64,000 bases of DNA, from positions 1-64,000 of the forward strand of contig JBKQPR010000058.1 of assembly GCA_052144935.1 (NCBI GenBank). The letters are read 5' to 3'. Below the pieces are notes generated by a model, which was not told the origin of the DNA, ran no database searches, and was given only the letters and a program-made list of their open reading frames with translations. A program made the position numbers and the translations under genes. The stretch is from JOPF133 sp052144935 (lineage in GTDB: Bacteria; Acidobacteriota; Terriglobia; Bryobacterales; Bryobacteraceae). Position 1 is the first letter of the stretch. Each line of letters opens with the position of its first letter. Shown one piece after another: positions 9,318 to 17,937 of this stretch.

Positions 9318-9499
9318 AGTGGTGCCTCTATAGATTCGACGCACTTCTCTAATGCATCTGTTTCGCCAAACTGAAACGCCTTGCTAAGTTACTGAAAACA
9401 GGTATCCGGAGGGCCTCGTTACTTGGTTCTAAACCACCGCCGTGGTGGATTTCGGCCATGGCGGCAAATTGGCAGGCTTGTGGGCCAGCCGAATCCTGG

Positions 9500-9605
9500 C
9501 TGCAGCCGGGTCCAGAGGGCACCCCCAGCCGGCGATGGGGTGCGCGCGCAGACTCGCTCCGCCGCCGAAAGAGCCGGCTGGGGGTGCCCTCTGGGCCGGC
9601 TGCAG
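9500..9605. repeat. 33-bp near-perfect inverted repeat between the secreted protein gene and acpP
   Basis: Positions 9500-9533 and 9573-9605 are reverse complements except for one small difference, around a 39-base centre. The arms contain CAGAGGGCACCCCCAGCCGGC. The 9318-9744 intergenic stretch otherwise shows no gene. The size and symmetry suggest a REP/MITE-like element or a strong bidirectional terminator. The rest of the stretch up to 9744 should include the acpP promoter and an AGGAGG ribosome site just before the acpP ATG. Confidence 0.75.
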
Positions 9606-9744
9606 GCAGGGTTGCCTGCCTCACCTCCTTTCGTGCCAGAATAGGTGGGGGTCCGGAACACGCCCGCGCGGGAATACAATAACTTGCGCAAACTCCGTGC
9701 CGCCCGCTAAAATCAACCGTTCACACCAAATCCCAGGAGGAAAC

Positions 9745-9987
9745 ATGGCAGGAGTGGAGCAAAAGGTAAAGCAGATTATTGTCGAACAGCTCGGCGTGGA
9801 CGAGAGCCAGGTGGACAGCAACGCGTCCTTTGTGGACGATCTGGGCGCCGATTCCCTGGACATCGTCGAGCTGGTCATGGCCTTCGAAGAGGCCTTCGAG
9901 TTGGAGATTCCCGACGAGGACGCCGAAAAAATCACCACGGTTAAGGACGCGGTCGACTATATCGAGGGCAAGACTAATAAAAAGTAG
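9745..9987 (+). CDS. acpP: Acyl carrier protein
   Basis: The 80-residue acidic protein is a typical AcpP. The phosphopantetheine serine is in GADSLDIVEL at about residue 37, and the helix EEAFELEIPDEDAEKI is present. It carries growing acyl chains in type II fatty acid synthesis in the cytoplasm. The ATG follows AGGAGG at optimal spacing. fabF begins 27 bases downstream on the same strand, the classic acpP-fabF arrangement. Confidence 0.97.
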   Translation: MAGVEQKVKQIIVEQLGVDESQVDSNASFVDDLGADSLDIVELVMAFEEAFELEIPDEDAEKITTVKDAVDYIEGKTNKK

Positions 9988-10014
9988 CCCTTTATCTCAC
10001 CAGGGAGAGCCGTT

Positions 10015-11268
10015 TTGTCGCGAAGAGTGGTGGTGACCGGCGTCGGTCTTGTGACGCCGCTGGGGATCGGAACCGAAGTTTCCTGGGAGGCGATCCGCGC
10101 GGGGAAGTGCGGCATTGGGCCCATCACGCAGTTTGATGCGTCCGCCTTCTCATGCCGGATTGCGGGAGAAGTGAAGGGATTCGACCCCGCCGTCTACATC
10201 GAAAAAAAAGAGATCAAGAAGATGGGGCGCTTCATCCAGTTCGCCATTGCGGCGGCGGAGTGCGCTCTCTCCGGCGCGGCCTTGAAGGTCACGCCGGAGA
10301 CCGCCGAACAGGTGGGAGTTTACATTGGCAGCGGCATCGGAGGATTCGAGGTCATCGAGCGGGAGCACCGGACTCTGCTGGAGCTTGGGCCGCGCCGCAT
10401 CTCGCCATTTTTTATTCCCGCCACCATCATCAATCTGGCTGCCGGATACATCTCCATCCGCAGCGGCGCCAAGGGGCCCAACCTGGCCACCGCCACGGCC
10501 TGCACCACCAGCGCCCATTCGATCGGCGAGTCCTTCCGGATGATCCAGCACAGCGATCAGCACGGCGACGCCGACGCCATGATCTGCGGCGGCACGGAAG
10601 CCTGCATCACCCCCATGGGCATCGGCGGATTCGCGGCCATGCGCGCGCTCTCCACCCGCAATGACGATCCGGAACGCGCCTCCCGCCCGTGGGACCGCGA
10701 CCGCGATGGTTTCGTGGTGGGAGAAGGGGCCGGCATCCTGGTCCTGGAGGAGTTGGAATTCGCGCGCCGCCGCGGGGCCCGCATTCTTGCGGAGATCGTG
10801 GGCTACGGCACGAGCGCCGACGCTTTCCATGTCACCGCGCCGCCCGACAATGGCGATGGGGCCTTCCGGGTGATGCGGAATGCGTTTCGCGACGCGGGAA
10901 TCGAGCCGCACCAGGTGGATTACATCAATGCCCACGGTACCTCGACAGAGGTGGGGGACCGGGCCGAAACCGCCGCCATCAAGCGCGCCTTCGGCGCCCA
11001 CGCTTACAAAGTGGCGGTGAGTTCCACCAAATCGATGACCGGCCACCTGCTGGGCGGGGCCGGCGGCCTGGAGGCCGGGATCACCGTGATGGCGTTGCGC
11101 GATCAGGTCGCGCCGCCCACCATCAATCATATGGTCCCCAGCGAAGATTGCGACCTGGATTATGTTCCCAACCAGGCCCGCCCCATGGCGATCGAGTACG
11201 CCCTCTCCAACAGCTTTGGATTCGGCGGCACCAACGGCGCCCTGATTTTCCGGAAGTACCGGGAGTAG
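10015..11268 (+). CDS. fabF: Beta-ketoacyl-ACP synthase II (FabF)
   Basis: This 417-residue condensing enzyme elongates acyl-ACP with malonyl-ACP. The catalytic cysteine is in TACTTSAHSIG at about residue 163. The two histidines are in NAHGTSTEVGD and MTGHLLGGAGG, and the N-terminal VVVTGVGLVTPLG is typical. The start is TTG at 10015, downstream of GGGAGAGCC, which gives normal family length; no nearby in-frame ATG fits as well. It forms an operon with acpP. Confidence 0.96.
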   Translation: MSRRVVVTGVGLVTPLGIGTEVSWEAIRAGKCGIGPITQFDASAFSCRIAGEVKGFDPAVYIEKKEIKKMGRFIQFAIAAAECALSGAALKVTPETAEQVGVYIGSGIGGFEVIEREHRTLLELGPRRISPFFIPATIINLAAGYISIRSGAKGPNLATATACTTSAHSIGESFRMIQHSDQHGDADAMICGGTEACITPMGIGGFAAMRALSTRNDDPERASRPWDRDRDGFVVGEGAGILVLEELEFARRRGARILAEIVGYGTSADAFHVTAPPDNGDGAFRVMRNAFRDAGIEPHQVDYINAHGTSTEVGDRAETAAIKRAFGAHAYKVAVSSTKSMTGHLLGGAGGLEAGITVMALRDQVAPPTINHMVPSEDCDLDYVPNQARPMAIEYALSNSFGFGGTNGALIFRKYRE

Positions 11269-11601
11269 TATGGCGACCACGGGATTGGTTGACATCGAAG
11301 AACCGCTTGCTGACGGAGTGCCCCTGGGCCTGCGGCCCAGTGTGACGCGGTGGGGCAGGCGGCTCGCCTGCCCAGGTCCGCCGAGGGTAGGCGAATCGCC
11401 TGCCCTGCCGCCCCGGGCGGTCAGGACTGTCTTCATGCGAGTGGCGATCCTGTGGCCTACCAATAACCACGAAGACGTGTCTGGCGCCGTGGGGCGGACC
11501 CCAATGGTCCGCAGCCGGCCCCCTGGCCGGTCTTCGGCCGCAGGACGGGGGGCGCCCCGCAGCACCGCGTGCGTCTCCAAGGGGGCGGCCAGGGAGGATC
11601 C
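11269..11601. repeat. Intergenic stretch with two tandem 21-bp palindromes (11353-11373, 11385-11405)
   Basis: No gene is seen. Two 9-3-9 palindromes stand 11 bases apart. The first is perfect (GGGCAGGCG / CGCCTGCCC). The second is GGGTAGGCG / CGCCTGCCC with one mismatch. Further GC-rich partial palindromes follow to 11560. Such paired hairpins resemble REP-type dispersed repeats and may also end the fabF transcript. The last 20 bases hold a GGGAGG ribosome site for etfB. Confidence 0.65.
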
Positions 11602-12381
11602 ATGAAGATTGTAGTCGCCATCAAGCAGGTCCCCTCCCGCGATGCGCAATTGAAGATCGCGGGCTCGGGGCGGTGGATTGAGGACTCGGAGCTGGCTTAC
11701 GAGATCAACGAGCCGGATGCCTATGCCCTGGAAGCCGGGCTGCAGCTCAAGGAGAAAAACGGGGGCGAGGTGGTGGCCCTGTGCCTGGGTCCGGCGCGCG
11801 CCGCCCAGACCATCCGGGAAGCTCTGGCCAAGGGTGCCGACCGGGCCATCCACATTGAAGAGGAGGACCCCGGCGCTTTCGATGCCCTGGGGACCGCGCG
11901 CCTGCTGGCGGCCGCGCTCGGGGGCGAGAAACCCGACCTGATCCTCACCGGCCTGCAATCCGACGATTTAGGCTACGGACAGACGGGTGTCATCATGGCC
12001 GAGCTTCTGGGGCTGCCCCACGCCACCATCATCATGCAGGTGGAGAAGCTGGATGCGGCAATCCGCGTGAAGCGCGAGCTGGAGGATGGCTGGTTCCAAC
12101 ACGTGGAGATGCCGCTCCCGGCCCTGCTCACCATCCAATCGGGATTCGCCAAGCTGCGCTACGCCACCCTGATGGGCATCAAGAAGGCCAAGAGCAAGGA
12201 AATTCGCCGCCTCACCGCGGCCCAACTGGGAGCGCCCGCCGGGGGCCCCGCGCCCTCGATTGTGCTGGATCGCGTGTATCTGCCGGAGCGCACCAAGCGC
12301 ACCCAGCTCTTCGAGGGCAGCCCGAAAGAGGCGGCCCAGAAACTTATAGAGAAACTGAAATTCGAGGCGCGCGTCCTATGA
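11602..12381 (+). CDS. etfB: Electron transfer flavoprotein beta subunit
   Basis: The 259-residue protein opens with KIVVAIKQVPSRD and has EINEPDAYALEAGL, VVALCLGPARAAQTIREAL and the nucleotide-binding GLQSDDLGYGQTGVIMAELLG typical of EtfB. With EtfA it accepts electrons from acyl-CoA and other dehydrogenases. I chose the ATG at 11602, preceded by GGGAGGATCC, over an upstream in-frame start at 11569 that would add a low-complexity leader. It overlaps etfA by four bases, so translation is probably coupled. Confidence 0.94.
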   Translation: MKIVVAIKQVPSRDAQLKIAGSGRWIEDSELAYEINEPDAYALEAGLQLKEKNGGEVVALCLGPARAAQTIREALAKGADRAIHIEEEDPGAFDALGTARLLAAALGGEKPDLILTGLQSDDLGYGQTGVIMAELLGLPHATIIMQVEKLDAAIRVKRELEDGWFQHVEMPLPALLTIQSGFAKLRYATLMGIKKAKSKEIRRLTAAQLGAPAGGPAPSIVLDRVYLPERTKRTQLFEGSPKEAAQKLIEKLKFEARVL

Positions 12382-13361
12382 GCATCCTGGCGGTATTGCA
12401 GCATGACGGGCAGGCGTGGCATCGCATGTCCTGGGAGACCCTGGCGGCCGCGCAGCAGATCGCCGCGGAGCTGAACACCACGGTCTCGGCGGCGGTGGTG
12501 CGGACGGGCGGCCACGGCCTCGCCGCGGAGTTGGCCCGGAAGCGCCTGGAGCGCGTCCACCTGGTGGATCACGAGTTGCTCGCCGGGTACACGCCGGATG
12601 GGTACAGCCTCGCGCTGCGGCAGTTGATCGAGCGCGTCAAGCCGCGGCTGGCGCTCTTCCCGCACACTTACCAGGTGCGCGACTTCCTCCCCAAGCTGGC
12701 TACCTCGTTCGGCAAAGTAGCCGTCACCGACGCGATTGCGCACCGCGTGGAGAACGGCGCGGCGGTCTTCGTGCGCCAGCTTTTCCAGGGCAAGGTGAAC
12801 GTGGACGTAAGGTTCGCGGGCGATCGACCGAACTTCGCCTCGCTGCAGGCGGGTGCCTATCGCGCGGACCGGGTTGCCGAGGGCGCCGAAGGCGCAGCCG
12901 AGGTCGAGACATTCCGGCCCGACCTCGCGGCGGCCGGGATCCGCACCAAACCGCTGGAGCTGTTCCGCGAATCGCAGCGGGCGGTGGATCTGACCGCGGC
13001 CGAAATCATCGTATCGGTGGGACGCGGCATCAAGGAGGCCGAGAACATCGCGCTGATACAGCAGCTCGCCGACGCTTTGGGGGCCGAATTGGGCGCATCC
13101 AGGCCGATTTGCGACGCGGGTTGGCTGCCGATGGAGCGCCAGGTGGGCAGCTCGGGACAGACCGTGGCGCCCAAAATGTACGTGGCGGTGGGAATCTCGG
13201 GCGCCATCCAGCACCTGGTCGGGATGAAAGGTTCGCGCATCGTCGTGGCGATTAATAAAGACGCCAACGCGCCCATTTTCGAAGTGGCCGATTACGGGAT
13301 TGTGGGTGACCTGTTTCAGGTGGTACCGGAATTGATCGAGGCGGTAAAAAAGGCCCGGTAA
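12378..13361 (+). CDS. etfA: Electron transfer flavoprotein alpha subunit
   Basis: This 327-residue EtfA carries the conserved FAD-binding C-terminal domain: VSVGRGIKEAENIALIQQLAD, ASRPICDAGWLP, RQVGSSGQTVAPKMYVAVGIS, HLVGMKGSRIVVAINKD, and a final ADYGIVGDLFQVVPEL. Its ATG overlaps the etfB stop. A cytochrome bc-type respiratory cluster starts 73 bases downstream on the same strand. No ETF:quinone oxidoreductase gene is in the window, so the electron acceptor remains inferred. Confidence 0.95.
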   Translation: MSILAVLQHDGQAWHRMSWETLAAAQQIAAELNTTVSAAVVRTGGHGLAAELARKRLERVHLVDHELLAGYTPDGYSLALRQLIERVKPRLALFPHTYQVRDFLPKLATSFGKVAVTDAIAHRVENGAAVFVRQLFQGKVNVDVRFAGDRPNFASLQAGAYRADRVAEGAEGAAEVETFRPDLAAAGIRTKPLELFRESQRAVDLTAAEIIVSVGRGIKEAENIALIQQLADALGAELGASRPICDAGWLPMERQVGSSGQTVAPKMYVAVGISGAIQHLVGMKGSRIVVAINKDANAPIFEVADYGIVGDLFQVVPELIEAVKKAR

Positions 13362-13434
13362 TCGTTTGCTCGCTGGGCCGCTGCAATGCGATGTGTCATA
13401 ATATGGTGCTTGGATCACTGGAGGTGAACCGCAT

Positions 13435-13752
13435 ATGAAGATAGCGGGCACTGTGGTTGTACTGCTCTCCTTGTCGGTGGCTTATGCCGCCGGCGACGCG
13501 AAGGAGGGTAAGACCGTATACGATCAGCGCTGCCAAAATTGCCATGGGGCGACCGGCGTGGCCAATCCGAAGCTCGCGCAGATGATGAAGGTAGACATCC
13601 CCGACCTGGGTTCAGCCGAGGTCCAGAAAATGAGCGACGATGACCTCAAGAAGATCGTCACCGCGGGGAAAGGAAAAATGCCACCTGTCCGAACCGTCAC
13701 CGGCAAATCTATCGACGATGTCGTCGCTTATGTCCGGACATTCAAGAAGTAG
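13435..13752 (+). CDS. Small periplasmic monohaem cytochrome c
   Basis: This is a 105-residue protein with an N-terminal signal peptide (VVVLLSLSVAYAAG), one haem-binding CQNCH at about residue 35, and a C-terminal KMPPVRTVTGKSIDDVVAYVRTF in which the methionine is the probable sixth haem ligand. It is a class I cytochrome c, presumably shuttling electrons to or from the bc-type complex encoded next. A GGAGGT lies nine bases before the ATG. It is separated from the Rieske gene by about 95 bases. Confidence 0.9.
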   Translation: MKIAGTVVVLLSLSVAYAAGDAKEGKTVYDQRCQNCHGATGVANPKLAQMMKVDIPDLGSAEVQKMSDDDLKKIVTAGKGKMPPVRTVTGKSIDDVVAYVRTFKK

Positions 13753-13848
13753 ACGCCGCCGGGCCGATCGGGCTGGGAGGTTTAATCCCAGGCGTCGAGG
13801 GGCGCGCCGTCAGGGCGTTTCGTTCTGCGTTCCCGATAGGGGGCCCTC

Positions 13849-14289
13849 TTGACGGGAGATCCGGCGGAACCGCGCCGCGGCCTGATTCGCTGGCTGCTGG
13901 GGAGCGGGTTTGCGATCTCGCTGGGTTCGTTTCTCTACCCGGTCATCCGCTTTTTGAATCCACCTACCGTCTCGGAAGCCGCGGTGAACGAGGTTGCCGC
14001 CGGCAAAGTGGAGGACTTGAGGCCGAACAGCGGCAAGATCGTGAGGTTCGGCGATAACCCGGTTTTACTCATTCGAGTCAGCCAAACCGAGTGGCGCGCC
14101 TTGTCCGCCGTATGCACCCACTTGAGTTGTATCGTCCAGTACCAGCCCGAGCGGGCGAGGATTTGGTGCGCCTGCCACAACGGCGTATATAACCTCCAGG
14201 GACAGGTAGTGTCGGGGCCGCCGCCCCGGCCGCTGCAGCCTTACGCCGTTCATATCCGCGAGGACGAAGTAGTGATCACGCAGACATAA
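13849..14289 (+). CDS. Rieske 2Fe-2S subunit of a cytochrome bc/b6f-type complex
   Basis: The 146-residue protein has one N-terminal transmembrane segment (WLLGSGFAISLGSFLYPVI) and a Rieske domain with both cluster motifs, CTHLSC and CACHNGVY. The cluster takes electrons from quinol at the Qo site of cytochrome b. The start is TTG at 13849; it gives a sensible short cytoplasmic leader with Arg residues before the helix. The cytochrome b gene follows after 17 bases. Confidence 0.93.
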   Translation: MTGDPAEPRRGLIRWLLGSGFAISLGSFLYPVIRFLNPPTVSEAAVNEVAAGKVEDLRPNSGKIVRFGDNPVLLIRVSQTEWRALSAVCTHLSCIVQYQPERARIWCACHNGVYNLQGQVVSGPPPRPLQPYAVHIREDEVVITQT

Positions 14290-14306
14290 CCGTTCTTTTA
14301 TCCGTT

Positions 14307-15410
14307 ATGCAGGCCCGGACAGGACACGATCGGTGGAAGACGCTCGCGGCATGGCTCGATGAGCGGCTGGCGCTGGACTCCATCCGGGAGTTCATCGCCC
14401 ATAAGAAAGTGCCGGTGCATTCCGGGACCATCTGGTACACCTTCGGCGGCATCACTTTGTTTCTGTTTGTCATCCAGGTGATCACCGGCATTCTGTTGCT
14501 GGTGTACTACCGGCCGACGCCCCAGGATGCCTTTGAGAGCGTGCAGTTCATCATGACCCGGGTGTCCTACGGCTGGCTGATCCGATCCATTCACAGTTGG
14601 TCCGCCAACCTGATGATCCTTTCCGCATTCATCCACATGTTCAGCGTGGTTTTTCTACATGCTTACCGGCGGCCGCGGGAATTCGTGTGGTTCAGCGGGA
14701 TCGCGCTGCTGGGGCTTGCGTTGGCATTCGGGTTCAGCGGCTACCTGCTGCCCTGGAACACCATCTCGTTTTTTGCGACCAAGGTGGGCACGGAAATTCC
14801 GGCTACCATTCCATGGCTTGGCTCGGTATTGACTCGCTACCTGCGCGGCGGCTCCGCCGTGGGCGGGGCGACACTCACACGCTTCTTCGGATTTCACGTG
14901 GCGCTCTTGCCCGGCCTGATGACTCTGTTCCTGCTTCTGCATCTCGCCCTGATTCAGACGTTCGGCATCAGCACGCCGCCGTGGGTCGAGGAACAAGCCC
15001 GCCTGCGGAACGCGAAGGCGTCCGAGATTCCTTTCTTTCCGGACTTCATCCTGCGCGAACTCATGGCTTGGTATGGAGTGCTGGCCGTGCTGGGGGCGCT
15101 CGCCGCCCTGTTTCCCTGGGCGCTGGGCGTAAAGGCCAATGCCTTCGCTCCCGCACCTGCCGGGATCCGGCCCGAGTGGTATTTCCTGGCGCCGTTCTAC
15201 ACCCTCAAGTTGATACCGGGGCACGTGCTGTTTCTGGAAGGCGAGTTCGTCGGCTTGGTGGGGTTTGGACTGTTGGCATTGGCATGGATCTTCCTCCCGC
15301 TGTGGGCGGTGAACCGGAATGGATTCCTGCGCAGAAAGCTGGTCACGGGAGCGGGAGTGGCGCTTCTGGCTTATCTCTCCACGTTCTCCCTCTTAGGTTA
15401 CTGGCAATGA
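14307..15410 (+). CDS. Cytochrome b (fused b6 + subunit IV type)
   Basis: This 367-residue polytopic membrane protein has the two haem-ligand pairs in SIHSWSANLMILSAFIH and GFHVALLPGLMTLFLLLH, the Qo-site PEWY in RPEWYFLAPFYTLK, and GFSGYLLPW after helix C. It contains both the four-helix b6 part and the subunit IV part in one chain, as in bc1 cytochrome b, but it is short and ends after the last helix. It oxidises quinol with the Rieske protein. Its TGA overlaps the ATG of the multihaem cytochrome gene. Confidence 0.95.
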   Translation: MQARTGHDRWKTLAAWLDERLALDSIREFIAHKKVPVHSGTIWYTFGGITLFLFVIQVITGILLLVYYRPTPQDAFESVQFIMTRVSYGWLIRSIHSWSANLMILSAFIHMFSVVFLHAYRRPREFVWFSGIALLGLALAFGFSGYLLPWNTISFFATKVGTEIPATIPWLGSVLTRYLRGGSAVGGATLTRFFGFHVALLPGLMTLFLLLHLALIQTFGISTPPWVEEQARLRNAKASEIPFFPDFILRELMAWYGVLAVLGALAALFPWALGVKANAFAPAPAGIRPEWYFLAPFYTLKLIPGHVLFLEGEFVGLVGFGLLALAWIFLPLWAVNRNGFLRRKLVTGAGVALLAYLSTFSLLGYWQ

Positions 15411-16633
15411 GATACGCGCTCATGCTCCTGCTGGCCGCCATTCCGCTCAGGGCGATGGACTCGTGCCTGACCTGCCATTCCGGGCTCCAAGGGGAATTGC
15501 AGCAACCGGCGGCCGCCTTCGTATCCAGCGTCCATGCCCAAGAGGGGTTCACCTGCGTGGACTGCCACGGCGGAGATCCCAACTCCGACGATCCCACCGT
15601 CTCCATGAGCGCGGCCCACGGATTCATCGGCGCTCCACCCCGGACAGCGATTCCCAAGCTCTGCGCCCGGTGCCATTCCGACCCGAACTTCATGCGCAAG
15701 TACAACCCGCGGGAGCGTGTGGACCAGTACAGCGAGTATCTGACCAGCGTACACGGCCAGCGGCTGGGGAAGGGCGACACGGCGGTCGCCACTTGCATCG
15801 ATTGTCATAGCGTCCACGACATACGCCCGGCGAGGGACCCACTGTCGCCGGTCTACCCCTTACGGGTTCCCGCGACTTGCGCGCATTGTCATGCGGACGC
15901 GGCCCACATGGCGAAGTACTCCATACCCACCAATCAGTACGCGGAGTATCAGAAGAGCGCCCACTGGGAGGAACTCTCCAAAGGCGGCGACCTTGCGGCG
16001 CCGACCTGTACCACCTGCCATGGCAACCACGGCGCGAAGCCGCCCGAGGTCTCTTCCGTCGCGGCGGTCTGCGGTGCGTGCCATGCGCTGGAGCAGCAGC
16101 GGTTTGAAAAGAGCCCCCACCAGGCGGCCTTCACCGCCATGAATCTGGGAACGTGCGTGGTCTGCCACAGCAACCACGCCGTTTTACGAACCAGCGACCA
16201 GATGCTCTCGGGCGGCGATGCGGTGTGCGGCCAGTGTCACACTGCCGACTCGGCCGGCGGTAAGGCTGCGATGGAGATGGCCGGACTGATCCGGAATCTG
16301 CAAGACCGGTTGAAGCAGGCCGACGAAATCCTGGCGCGGGCCCAAACCGACGGCATGGAGGTTTCCGAGGCGATCGCGCACCAGACGGAAGCTCGCCAGA
16401 ACCTGGTGAAGGCCCGGTCGGAAATCCACGCTTTCGATGTAGCCGCGATCGCGGTTCCCGTGAAGACCGGTCTGGCCATGGCAGCCACGGATTATCGGGC
16501 GGGTGTGGACGCGCTGCATGAGAGCAAGGTCCGCCGTGAGGGACTGGCGATTTCTTTAGTGGGGGTCGGCATCGCTATGCTTGGCCTCTGGCTGGCTATC
16601 CGGCGGCTCGGCGGCGGGCACCCGGCGGCATGA
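15407..16633 (+). CDS. Nine-haem membrane-anchored c-type cytochrome
   Basis: The 408-residue protein has an N-terminal signal peptide (YALMLLLAAIPLRA), nine CxxCH sites (CLTCH, CVDCH, CARCH, CIDCH, CAHCH, CTTCH, CGACH, CVVCH, CGQCH) within the first 280 residues, a helical stretch (LIRNLQDRLKQADEILARA), and a C-terminal transmembrane helix (ISLVGVGIAMLGLWLAI). No cytochrome c1 is encoded here, so this subunit probably replaces c1 as the electron acceptor of the Rieske/cytochrome b pair. That is inferred from the four-base overlap with cytochrome b. The exact family is not recognised. Confidence 0.92.
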   Translation: MRYALMLLLAAIPLRAMDSCLTCHSGLQGELQQPAAAFVSSVHAQEGFTCVDCHGGDPNSDDPTVSMSAAHGFIGAPPRTAIPKLCARCHSDPNFMRKYNPRERVDQYSEYLTSVHGQRLGKGDTAVATCIDCHSVHDIRPARDPLSPVYPLRVPATCAHCHADAAHMAKYSIPTNQYAEYQKSAHWEELSKGGDLAAPTCTTCHGNHGAKPPEVSSVAAVCGACHALEQQRFEKSPHQAAFTAMNLGTCVVCHSNHAVLRTSDQMLSGGDAVCGQCHTADSAGGKAAMEMAGLIRNLQDRLKQADEILARAQTDGMEVSEAIAHQTEARQNLVKARSEIHAFDVAAIAVPVKTGLAMAATDYRAGVDALHESKVRREGLAISLVGVGIAMLGLWLAIRRLGGGHPAA

Positions 16634-16719
16634 GGGCATGAGCCGCCGTCTTGACTTTGGTAACCGCGGTAATTTATTCTTACGGTTCGCTTTGGCCGCG
16701 TCTGCCGGGCCGTTCTAGT

Positions 16720-17160
16720 ATGCGGGAAAATAAGCACCGCGGATCGGAAATCGTGGAGCGGTTTCTGGATTCGACATTGGAAAGCGTGGACAGCGCCGAA
16801 GAACTCGCCCTGGGAGTGGCGGAGCGCGCGGGATTCGATGAGGACAACCTGATGAAGATCGGGATGGCCGTCCGGGAGTCCATGGTGAACGCGGTGGTGC
16901 ACGGAAACCGGTATAGCGCACACAAGAAAGTGCGCTTTTCGGCGACCCATCACGACGGGCGGTTTACGGTTCGGATCGCGGACGAGGGGGAAGGCTTCGA
17001 CTTTGCCGGCCTGCCCGATCCGCTGGCGGCCGAAAACCTGATGCGAACGTCGGGGCGCGGGATTTTCCTGATCCGCTCGTTCATGGACGAGTTCCAGATG
17101 CGCCATCTGGAGCCGGTGGGAACCGAAGTGACTTTAGTCAAGTATACGGTGTCAAAGTAG
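16720..17160 (+). CDS. RsbW-like anti-sigma factor / ATP-binding kinase
   Basis: The 146-residue protein is a GHKL-type ATPase domain with GMAVRESMVNAVVHGNRY (N box), IADEGEGFDF (G1) and TSGRGIFLIRSFMDE (G2). It matches the RsbW/SpoIIAB group, which binds a sigma factor and phosphorylates a STAS partner. The start chosen is the ATG at 16720. An in-frame start at 16651 would add an unlikely leader, and no good ribosome site distinguishes them. The STAS gene follows after 30 bases. No sigma factor gene is adjacent. Confidence 0.88.
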   Translation: MRENKHRGSEIVERFLDSTLESVDSAEELALGVAERAGFDEDNLMKIGMAVRESMVNAVVHGNRYSAHKKVRFSATHHDGRFTVRIADEGEGFDFAGLPDPLAAENLMRTSGRGIFLIRSFMDEFQMRHLEPVGTEVTLVKYTVSK

Positions 17161-17190
17161 ATTTGGGCTTTCAGCCAGGAGGCATATTCA

Positions 17191-17532
17191 GTGAGCGTAA
17201 AGTTGAATACTCGGCAGGTGGGCGACGTAACGGTAGTGGATGTGGCGGGACGGATCACCCTCGGTGAAGGTTCCAGCGCGTTGCGCGACACCATGCGCGA
17301 ATTGGTGGGCAAAGGGCAGAAGAAGATCTTGCTCAATTTGGGAGATGTGAGCTATATCGACAGCTCCGGGATTGGGGAGCTGGTGTCCGGCTTCACGACC
17401 GTCACCAACAGCGGTGGCCAGTTGAAGTTGCTGGGTTTGAATAAGCGCGTGAAGGATCTGTTGCAGATCACCAAGCTGTACACCGTCTTCGACGTGCACG
17501 AGGAGGAATCCGGCGCCATCCGAAGCTTCTAA
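17191..17532 (+). CDS. RsbV-like anti-anti-sigma factor (STAS domain)
   Basis: The 113-residue STAS protein has VDVAGRITLGEGSSALRD at the N-terminus and the phosphorylatable serine motif YIDSSGIGELVSG at about residues 54-66. In its unphosphorylated form it should bind the RsbW-like kinase and release the sigma factor. The start is GTG at 17191, with AGGAGG about ten bases upstream. It pairs with the kinase gene immediately before it. Confidence 0.92.
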   Translation: MSVKLNTRQVGDVTVVDVAGRITLGEGSSALRDTMRELVGKGQKKILLNLGDVSYIDSSGIGELVSGFTTVTNSGGQLKLLGLNKRVKDLLQITKLYTVFDVHEEESGAIRSF

Positions 17533-17568
17533 GAACCGGGGCAAAGTTCCGAGGCGCTTCCCGCCCGC

Positions 17569-17937
17569 CTATTCCAGGTGCGGCGGCAGCAGTTGCTCGT
17601 CCGTGTGTTTGCGCTCCCACTCCTTGGGATGAATCCGATCCTCTGGCGGCTACTGCCGGTGCGCAGCACCCCGGCGATCTGTCGCATATCCCACAGCGAC
17701 GGCTTGGGGCGATCCACGTTGCGATTGCATTCCACCACGCGAGGGGAGAGGTCGCGCCCGGTGACCAGGCAATAGACGTGCTCATCGCTGTCCGGCGTGC
17801 CCCGGCGAACCACGCCGCAGACGTGCTCGTCGCTATCCGGCGCGCCCCGGCGAACCACACCGCTTTTGGCGTGTGTCGCACAGCCGAGGTGCGTGAGAAG
17901 AACGGGTCCCGCTGACGATTTTCAATCGAGTGCTCAT
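17569..17937 (-). pseudogene. Decayed small gene with internal 45-bp tandem duplication
   Basis: An AGGAGAACC ribosome site precedes an ATG at 17937 (MSTRLKIVSGTRSSHAPRL). The frame ends after 34 codons, but a neighbouring frame continues as GAPDSDEHVYCLVTGRDLS and PSLWDMRQIAGVL. A third frame ends well as KEWERKHTDEQLLPPHLE. Thus at least two frameshifts have broken what looks like a roughly 100-residue protein. A 45-base unit is tandemly duplicated at 17777-17821 and 17822-17866. I do not recognise the family; a Cys pair of a small zinc-ribbon type is possible. Confidence 0.55.

Noticed and set aside
10150..11958. Long minus-strand open frame opposite fabF and etfB
   Set aside because: It spans two well-supported genes and an intergenic region and has no recognisable protein features.
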